11,186 bases of DNA, from contig MU069967.1 in assembly GCA_002284615.2 (NCBI GenBank), positions 169,872 through 181,057 on the forward strand. Reading direction: 5' to 3'. How positions within the stretch are numbered: the stretch's first letter is position 1; every line of letters starts with the position of its first letter. This stretch comes from Dunaliella salina (lineage: Eukaryota > Chlorophyta > Chlorophyceae > Chlamydomonadales > Dunaliellaceae). Below the pieces are notes generated by a model that worked only from the letters and a program-made list of their open reading frames with translations, had not been told where the DNA came from and did not search any database. A program made the position numbers and the translations under genes. Shown one piece after another: positions 6,315-11,186 of this stretch.

Positions 6315-6663
6315 TCACTTGCTTTGCATTTGCACATAGGACATAAATATTGTATCGTTTGGAATGTGAGCAACGAGAGCATTGACGATTGCGTTCAGCT
6401 TCTCCATGGCTACCCTGATTCTGGTGGCATTTTCGATGGCATCACCTGCTGCGCCGCTCGGCCAAAGAACCCCGTGTGTCTTGACGAAAGTCTTTCTTGA
6501 CCTGCTCGCCAAGTTTGTGGGCGGGGAGGTGCGGTGAATGGACTGTATGCTGGCCATCTTCTGCTCAGCTTCCAGACAGGGGTATCCCAGAACTCTTTGT
6601 CCATGGCCCCATGTGGGCCCCTGACATGACAGGGATGCTTGGGTGAGTTTGCTTGGCCTACAA
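6315..6663 (-). CDS. Unrecognised coding-like stretch, possible exon
   Basis: On the minus strand a frame is open from about 6663 to a TGA at 6315-6317, roughly 115 codons. An ATG at 6555-6557 would give 80 residues. Upstream in the same frame it reads HGQRVLGYPCLEAEQKMASI. The C-terminal third reads GDAIENATRIRVAMEKLNAI and then VNALVAHIP, which looks like amphipathic helix. GTCAG at about 6631 could be a splice acceptor. A second minus frame is open over the same DNA (6410-6802), so the choice is not secure. I do not recognise a family. Confidence 0.3.
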
Positions 6664-6769
6664 CCCAGGTTTCAGGGCAGGGGGTGCGCTGAGCGGGCCA
6701 GGGGCGAGCAGGTATGAACTTATTACTGGAAGCTCCCATGAGGGGGGCAATACAGTTGTTTTGTCCGAC

Positions 6770-6865
6770 ATCTAAAAAGGCCAAACATTTGATACTTATC
6801 ATAAAAAAGACCTTTATTTTATAAGGTATTCCCTTTCATATCTTTATCAAAGATGTAAAATTGTT
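6770..6865. other. AT-rich tract with small hairpins
   Basis: This AT-rich block contains ATCTTT-ATC-AAAGAT (6-bp stem, near 6839-6853) and ACCTT...AAGGT around 6809-6828. On the minus strand it includes AATAAA, and on the plus strand TGTAA, but no gene end justifies a polyadenylation call. Confidence 0.4.
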
Positions 6866-6900
6866 TTATCTATAACTAACCGGCAACGCTCAGGGCTCAC

Positions 6901-6916
6901 GCCCCATGCATGGGGC
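6901..6916. repeat. 16-bp perfect palindrome
   Basis: GCCCCATGCATGGGGC is identical on both strands. It lies just left of the second ~40-bp array. Confidence 0.7.
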
Positions 6917-6929
6917 TTGCCAAAAAAGT

Positions 6930-7115
6930 GAAATGAGATGATACACGCCTGCATCAAAAGAACAGCAGTCGTATGTGTCGCTGCACGCCTGCATAAAAAA
7001 AACAGCAGTAGTATGTGTCTCTGCACGCCTGCATCAAAAGAACAGCCGTATGGGTCGATGCAAGTTTGAACCAAACGAAAAAAGTTGTTGACGTGATACA
7101 CGCCTGTTCCACAAG
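6930..7115. repeat. ~40-bp degenerate array, copy 2
   Basis: Four better-preserved units of TGATACACGCCTGCATCAAAAG, AACAGCAGT, CGTATGTGTCG with about 42-bp spacing, and a more diverged fourth (GATACACGCCTGTTCCACAAG near 7097). It is the same family as 5148-5510 but more homogeneous. Minus-strand frames here translate to FFYAGVQRHI-like blocks and are not genes. Confidence 0.85.
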
Positions 7116-7189
7116 AAATAAGGGGCATGCATGGAGAGAAACGCTTTGTACGACTTTTGATGGATTCACTCATGCCTTGGCAGCCCTTG

Positions 7190-7660
7190 AGCAGCACCGC
7201 CCTCCAAGCCACACTAATCACTTGTGTTGATGGCCCTCTGACTCAACATGATCATGCTCTCTTATTAAGAGAGTCAAGAGTCTTGACCCTTGATCAGCAC
7301 TTTTGATCATGCTCTCTTATTAACCCTCTTTTTAACCCTCTTATTTCAACCCTCTTATTAACCCTTGATCATGCTCTCTTATGAAGAGAGTTGATTAAGA
7401 GTCTTAACCCTTGATCAGCACTACCCTCCTAAACGCACAATAAGCCTCGTTTTGGTGGCCCTCTGACTCAACATGGCCATGCTCTTGTAACCCTTCATCT
7501 GCACCGCCCCTCCCAGACGCACCATCGACTTGTCTTGATGGCCGCTGACTCACTTACCATGATCATGCTCCCGCAACCCCTGGTCAGCACCGCCCGAACG
7601 CACCATGCACATGTGTTGATACCCACCCAAGCGCCCTCCCAAACGCACCATCTACTCGCG
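7190..7660. repeat. Tandem copies of an exon 3' end and its splice donor
   Basis: Read on the minus strand, about 80-90 bp units contain GGAGGGCGGTGCTGATCAAG, GGTTACGAGAGCATG and ATCATG, then GTAAGTGAG or a decayed TTGAGTCAG, then AGAGGGCCATCAACACAAGT. ACGCAC(C/A) anchors lie at 7433, 7517, 7598 and 7643. One copy (7549-7557) keeps a perfect GTAAGTGAG. The units match the last third of the intact exon at 7816-7963 (VLIKGYESMVM and its donor). The copy at 7240-7430 is expanded by CTCTTATTAACC-type repeats. The rightmost gene-like copy (near 7190-7220) reads AVLLKGCQGMSES on the minus strand. Confidence 0.75.
7257..7407. repeat. Cluster of short perfect palindromes
   Basis: CTCTCTTATTAAGAGAG (7257-7273), GTCAAGAGTCTTGAC (7273-7287), CTCTCTTATGAAGAGAG (7374-7390) and TTAAGAGTCTTAA (7395-7407) are each self-complementary around a 1- or 3-base centre. 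TAACCCTCTT repeats separate the two pairs. Confidence 0.8.
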
Positions 7661-7815
7661 AATTGATGCCTTGGTGAGGCCTCTAACTTTTGCTAGGGGC
7701 GCTTCCCTTGATGCACGCGGCCTTTGGCTTGCGTAGACTTTTCTTTTTGATTGATGCCCTCTGAAATGCCCTCTCAAATACACCATTTACGCGCGTCAAT
7801 GGCCTGCTCACTTAC
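7661..7815. other. Intron-like DNA and diverged copies beyond the intact exon
   Basis: This lies directly 3' (minus strand) of the intact exon's GTAAGTGAG donor at 7807-7815. It contains diverged TTGATGCCCTCTGAAATG and CTCAAATACACCAT segments related to the tail units further left. 7680-7750 shows nothing recognisable. Confidence 0.45.
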
Positions 7816-7963
7816 CATGACCATGCTTTCATAACCCTTAATCAGCACCGGCCGAACCGCCCGCATCCCGTCTGCAATGCGCTGCTGGTCCTCAGCACTG
7901 AGGGATCCAAAGATATGGGGCCAGCGCTGCTTGCACGCTGCAAAGGCAGAGGCTGTCACCTCC
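7816..7963 (-). CDS. Intact exon of an unidentified protein
   Basis: On the minus strand TTTTTTTGCAG (ending at 7964) is followed by 148 bp and then a consensus donor GTAAGTGAG (7815-7807). The exon carries one base of a split codon and then 49 open codons. It begins EVTASAFAACKQRWPHIFGS, continues LSAEDQQRIADGM and ends RAVRPVLIKGYESMVM. The other two frames contain stops. I do not recognise the family. It is flanked on its 5' side by four extra copies of its own acceptor and first half, and on its 3' side by several copies of its last third and donor, so this is the only place where the two halves are joined. Neighbouring exons were not securely found, so the gene may be broken. Confidence 0.55.
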
Positions 7964-8425
7964 CTGCAAAAAAACATGCAAGTCCAATCATGCCGTTGAC
8001 CCTCAGGAATCCCAAAATACGGATCCGGCGCTGCTTGCATGCTGCGCAGGCAGAGGCTGGCACCTCCCTGCCAATAAAAAAAAACACGAGTAATCATGCT
8101 GTTGACCTCCAGCATTGAGGAACTCAAAACATGGGGCCAGCGCTGCTTGCACGCTGCAAAGGCAGAGACTGGCACCTCCCTGCAAATAAAACATGCCACC
8201 CCAATCATGCCGTCGACCCTTAGCACTATGGGATCCAAAAACATGGGGCCAGCGCTGCTTGCATGCTGCGAAAGCAGTGGCTGGCACTTCCCTGCAAAAG
8301 CTCACGAGGCCAATCGTGCTGTTGACCCACAGCACTGAGGGACCCAAAGGTATGGGGCCAGCGCTGCTTGCACGCCGTGAAGGCAGAGGCCGTCACCTCC
8401 TTGCAACCGCATGCAAGATTATTTG
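7964..8425. repeat. ~110-bp tandem copies of an exon 5' end and its acceptor
   Basis: GCGCTGCTTGC recurs at 7924 (intact exon), 8028, 8140, 8252 and 8361, periods of 104, 112, 112 and 109 bp. Read on the minus strand each unit has a T/A-rich stretch ending in TGCAG or a variant (GGCAG, GCAAG), then GGAGGTGCCAGCCTCTGCC and on to GATCCCTCAGTGCTG, matching the first half of the exon at 7816-7963. The units stop short of the exon's second half and lack its donor. Because the periods are not all multiples of three, a continuous translation shifts frame from unit to unit, so they cannot simply be read through as a protein repeat. Confidence 0.85.
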
Positions 8426-8548
8426 CGCCGATGACCCTCACAGACCAATTGTGCTATCTCTCCTCACACCCAGGGAATCAAAGATCCACAAGGGCAAATG
8501 CTACGTACCATTCTTGCAGAACCCAGCATTGCCTTGCTGCCGTGCACA

Positions 8549-9012
8549 AACAACACCAGCAGTCATGTCAACCTTTGTGTCACCAGCACCCAATCAGCCA
8601 GGACAACAGGCTGCAAGCATCATGAGCTTGATGTTCTCGATACAGTCTTATCGTGATGATCCGCACTGAGCACAACACCGGCAGTCATGCCAAGTTTTTG
8701 CATCACCAACACACGATCAGCCAGGGCATTTACCTGGCTGAACGTGCGCTGGTGACCTGGTCGCAGATATCCCTAGCTTCTGTATTCTATAAGAATAATT
8801 CTGCAATAATAATCCTGTAATAATAATTTCATGACAATAATTCTGTAATTCTATTATTATAATTCTTTAATAGGAATAATAATGTTCTCTGTGTGATCCA
8901 CATCAATGTGAACTGCTATGTGCACGACACCAGCAGCCATGCCAAGATGTGATCCGCAATGTGCGCTACACCTCAATGTGCTCTGCAATGCACACAACAC
9001 CAGCACTCTATC
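8549..9012 (-). repeat. Four diverged copies of a coding-like segment
   Basis: On the plus strand CACAACACCAGCAGTCATG-like sequence occurs near 8548, 8671, 8924 and 8994. Read on the minus strand these give MTAGVVCARQQGNAGFCKN, LADRVLVMQKLGMTAGVVLS, LGMAAGVVHIAVHIDVDH and AGVVCIAEHIEV. The first two copies share a further upstream segment (CTGGCTGATnnnGTG). The copy at about 8505-8565 is followed by GTACGTAG, a plausible donor. The pattern suggests a duplicated, decaying exon. Family not recognised. Confidence 0.5.
8776..8885. repeat. AATAATTCTG/TAA-rich degenerate repeat
   Basis: Units such as AATAATTCTG(C/T)AATAATAATCCTG recur with heavy variation, giving an AT-rich island between copies of the coding-like segment. 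Confidence 0.8.
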
Positions 9013-9264
9013 TATCTCGGAACCTGCACATGCAAACCTGATGCATGCCATCCAACATTTTAGCTGTGGGCTTTGGGGTGGGACATGTCCCTCTCCCCAA
9101 ATCTGTGCGTGGATGCAGCAGCTATACTAAACTGCCGTGCACGTGCTCCTGCCACACACATACTTATGCTACATTCATGCTCATGCCATGCACACATTCA
9201 TGCCACACACACGCTCAGTGGTTTTGAAGGATCCAAGGCAAATTCTAGTCCCTGCACAGAGACG
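9013..9264. other. Unassigned, with a CATGC/CACAC-rich patch
   Basis: 9140-9222 carries CATTCATGC, CATGCCA and CACACAC motifs in irregular order. Nothing else is recognised. The short plus ORFs here are Cys/His/Thr-rich products of that patch. Confidence 0.4.
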
Positions 9265-9388
9265 CTAAAACTTTGAGTAACGCTCTGCCGCGTTATTTGA
9301 GTAACGCTCTGCCAAAATTTTGAGTAACGCTCCGTCAAAACTTTGAGTAACGCTCTGCTGCATTATTTGATTGACGCTCTGCCAAAAG
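9265..9388. repeat. 23-24 bp tandem repeat, five copies
   Basis: TTTGAGTAACGCTCTGCCAAAA-type units start at 9272, 9296, 9319, 9342 and 9366. Two spacer types, CCAAAA and CCGCGTTA/CTGCATTA, are intermixed. The last copy is diverged (TTTGATTGACGCTCTGCC). Confidence 0.93.
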
Positions 9389-9431
9389 TGTCTGTCATCT
9401 GCCAGGCTAGCAGCCAGTTGTTTTGACTACA

Positions 9432-9450
9432 GCCTTCAGTGAAGGCCTTC
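9432..9450. repeat. Overlapping palindromes
   Basis: GCCTTCAGTGAAGGC (9432-9446) forms a 6-bp stem with a 3-base loop, and GAAGGCCTTC (9441-9450) overlaps it as a perfect palindrome. The surrounding 9389-9514 holds nothing else recognisable. Confidence 0.55.
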
Positions 9451-9514
9451 TTTTCCTTGTGACCACTAAACTTATTGTCTGCTGGTGTGTAAGTCGCTCA
9501 GCCTCCCCACAGGG

Positions 9515-10235
9515 TGCTCTTGCAGAGAGTGCAGCGCATCAATCCAGGAAGAACAAGAGTGGAGCACACTAAGTCAGGGGGAATGGAAGTGCAGCGTTTC
9601 TAGCCAGGAGGGATGAGAGCGCAGTGTGTCAAGCCAAGAGGGATGAGAGCTCAGTATGTCAAACCAGGAATGAGAGCGCAGTGCATCAAGCGGTGTGGAA
9701 TAGAGCATCAAGCCAGGAGGAATGAGAGTGCAGTGCGCCAAACTGTGCGGATTGAGAGTGCAATGCGTAAAGCCAGGAGGAATGAGAGTGCAGTGCATCA
9801 AGCCAGGAGGAATGAGAGTGCAGTGCATCAAGCCAGGAATGAGATGGAAGTGCAGGGCATTGAACCAGGAGGAATGACAGTGCAGTGCATCCAGCCAGGA
9901 ATGAGATGGAAGTGCAGTGCATCGAACCAGGAGGAATGAGAGTGCAGTGCATCCAGCCAGAAATGAGATGGAAGTGCAGTGCATCGAACCAGGAGGAATG
10001 ATAGTGCAGTGCATCCAGCCAGAATGAGATGGAAGTGCAGTGCATCAGACCAGGAGGAATGACATTGCAGTGCATCAAGCTGTGAGGAATGAGAGTGCAG
10101 CGCATCAAGCTGTGAGGAATGAGAGCGCAGTGCGTCAAGTTAGGAGGAAAGAGAGTGCGACAAGCCAGAAGGAATGAGACTGCGGTGCAACGAGCCAGGA
10201 AGGGCGAGAGTGCAGTGTACCGAGCCTGGAACAGA
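9515..10235. repeat. 30/31-bp minisatellite with 62-bp higher-order unit
   Basis: The basic unit is close to GAATGAGAGTGCAGTGCATC followed by AAGCCAGGAG (30 bp), repeated more than 20 times with drift at both ends. Between 9838 and about 10060 it alternates with a variant, AATGAGATGGAAGTGCAGTG, giving a 62-bp block (starts at 9838, 9900, 9962, 10023). The array lacks stops in several frames, so frames of 210 and 146 codons on the minus strand and 108 on the plus strand open across it, reading for example LIPPGLMHCT. They have no sequence outside the repeat that looks like protein. Confidence 0.95.
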
Positions 10236-10304
10236 GACATTATTGCAGTCAAAAGGATAAATAAGGGACAAATGCCAATATCAGGGTTCTTATGATTGTA
10301 TGTA
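10236..10304. other. Unassigned spacer
   Basis: This non-repetitive DNA lies between the minisatellite and the telomeric insertion. No gene or motif is seen. Confidence 0.4.
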
Positions 10305-10357
10305 CTCAGTGCAAGCATAAACCCTAAACCCTAACCCTAAGCCCTCAGTGCAAGCAT
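10305..10357. repeat. Interstitial telomeric repeat flanked by 14-bp direct repeats
   Basis: AAACCCTAAACCCTAACCCT followed by AAGCC (10319-10343) is a short tract of plant-type telomere repeat with two degenerate units at its right. CTCAGTGCAAGCAT stands directly on both sides (10305-10318 and 10344-10357), identical over 14 bp. A short telomeric tract between identical direct repeats is what insertion into a staggered break would leave. The tract is in CCCTAAA orientation on the plus strand. Confidence 0.88.
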
Positions 10358-10521
10358 GAGGGCAAGCAAACAACACTGCCGTTGGTCACCCATGTTGCCA
10401 TGACAGACTGGCATGCAAACAAAAAAATCCACACCTCACATTTGCAGACAATAGCATGCCCTACACACACACTCTGGTTCTTTGACAGTTTTCTCTTGCA
10501 CAATCTCTGGCTCTTTGATAG

Positions 10522-10989
10522 AGAATAGGGCAAATTGATGATGGTATTTTTGGAGCATCAAAGTTGCCCGTGCAAGCGGAAGAGTATGGCCCAAGGCTCC
10601 TCTTAGGTGACAGGGAGCCCTCTGCTTAGGCGACAAAAAGGGAGCAACATTTTCCTCAACAGCAGTAAATGAAGGCCTAGGAGGAGCACACATCGGTGAA
10701 CTTGCGGAACTTGGGGAAGTCCTTACAAACTGTTTACGATTTGCTAGAGAGGTTGCAAGAAAGACCAAAAAATCAAGATGGGTGCAGCTCTTTAGGGACA
10801 CACAAAATGTCTCTTTCATTCGCCAGGAGCGTGCAATGTAAGAGTGTGGGCAAGTCAATGTCAGGGCATGTGGAAGACAAGAGTTCTTGCAGCAGATCTG
10901 TCCAAGCAGTCCAGCCATTGAAGCTACTGTATGAGTGGCTGGGGGGCTTCAGGAGAGCAAATCTTGCATTTTATGCACCAGCCAGTTAG
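10522..10989 (+). CDS. Possible exons of an unidentified plus-strand gene
   Basis: After CTCTTTGATAG (acceptor-like, ending at 10521) a frame reads RIGQIDDGIFGASKLPVQAE and EYGPRLLLG up to 10606. A frame continuing naturally from it begins at 10630 (DKKGATFSSTAVNEGLGG), then GELAELGEVLTN, FAREVARKTKKSRWVQLF and FIRQERA, to a GTAAGA donor at 10838. After TTGCAG (ending 10892) a phase-matched stretch reads RSVQAVQPLKLLYEWLGGFR to TAG at 10987-10989. The 23 bases at 10607-10629 start with GT, end with AG and must be skipped to keep the frame; they also lie between direct repeats (CTTAGGTGACA, CTTAGGCGACA). The family is not recognised, and competing frames are open here (a 160-codon minus frame, 10436-10918), so confidence is limited. 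Confidence 0.32.
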
Positions 10990-11161
10990 CTGCTGGGCAT
11001 CCTGGAGTATGCTAATTGAACAAGAGAACCCAAAACTTCAAGCATATGATGGTTAAGTTTGAGCATATGCAGGCTGCGGAGAGGAGAAAAACTTGGCAAT
11101 GACAGTCTGAATTGACAAATGATTTGGGACAAAAGTGGTATGTTGAGATCAGGCGTGAAAA
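10990..11161. other. Unassigned
   Basis: This non-repetitive DNA carries a small direct repeat (AGCATATG near 11041 and 11062). No motif or gene is seen. Confidence 0.4.
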
Positions 11162-11186
11162 AGAGAGAGAGAGAGAGAGAGAGAGA
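11162..11186. repeat. GA microsatellite
   Basis: A pure AG/GA run reaches the window edge, so its full length is unknown. Confidence 0.95.

Noticed and set aside
7774..8347. Minus-strand proteins of 156 and 114 residues made of exon copies
   Set aside because: They run through splice acceptors and shift frame from copy to copy; only the 7816-7963 exon is a supportable unit.
9574..10318. Minus-strand frames of 210 and 146 codons and a plus frame of 108
   Set aside because: All lie in the 30/62-bp minisatellite, are open in several frames at once and contain nothing but repeat translations.
10436..10918. 160-codon minus-strand ORF
   Set aside because: It shows no motif; a plus-strand reading with splice sites over the same DNA is more protein-like, though the choice is not certain.

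Overview
The window reads as nuclear DNA of a eukaryote and is almost entirely repeats and broken coding sequence. The lineage cannot be fixed from the window alone. Three things point to the green lineage: a short internal run of plant-type telomere units (CCCTAAA), many GT...AG-flanked exon-like stretches with no long open genes, and a very high density of minisatellites and TGCATGC-rich DNA. My best guess is a chlorophyte alga with a repeat-swollen genome (Dunaliella-like), held weakly. There are no bacterial operons, ribosome binding sites, CRISPR arrays or rRNA genes.

Layout, left to right. 1-36 is a TG microsatellite. 270-391 is a small 20-25 bp repeat cluster. 414-593 (minus) is a short coding-like stretch. 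612-1226 is a minisatellite with a 93-bp (31-codon) higher-order unit. 1608-1717 (minus) is an exon that looks like part of a HAD-superfamily hydrolase. 2306-3477 is a 105-bp tandem array interrupted by a complete 403-bp non-autonomous hAT-type element with an 8-bp target duplication. 3478-4490 holds hairpins, AT-rich DNA and small unrecognised ORFs. 4496-5088 (minus) is the decayed C-terminal part of a hAT transposase. 5148-5510 and 6930-7115 are two separated arrays of one ~40-bp repeat family. Between them are a TGCATGC-rich block, a clean 22-bp array and another minus-strand coding-like stretch (6315-6663).

From 7190 to 8425 one minus-strand exon (7816-7963) survives intact. Tandem copies of its 3' end with the splice donor lie on one side, and tandem copies of its 5' end with the splice acceptor lie on the other. 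A second coding fragment is repeated four times in 8549-9012. 9265-9388 is a 23-24 bp array. 9515-10235 is a 30/31-bp minisatellite with a 62-bp higher-order unit. 10305-10357 is an interstitial telomeric tract bounded by a 14-bp direct repeat. 10522-10989 may be exons of a plus-strand gene. The window ends in a GA microsatellite.

No complete gene can be supported. The longest open frames (up to 210 codons) are artefacts of stop-free tandem repeats. The recognisable coding pieces are fragments: a HAD-like exon, a hAT transposase tail and several unidentified exons, most on the minus strand. The most informative observations are structural: a nested hAT element with a readable empty site, a telomeric insertion with a target-site-like duplication, and the two-sided amplification of a single exon.
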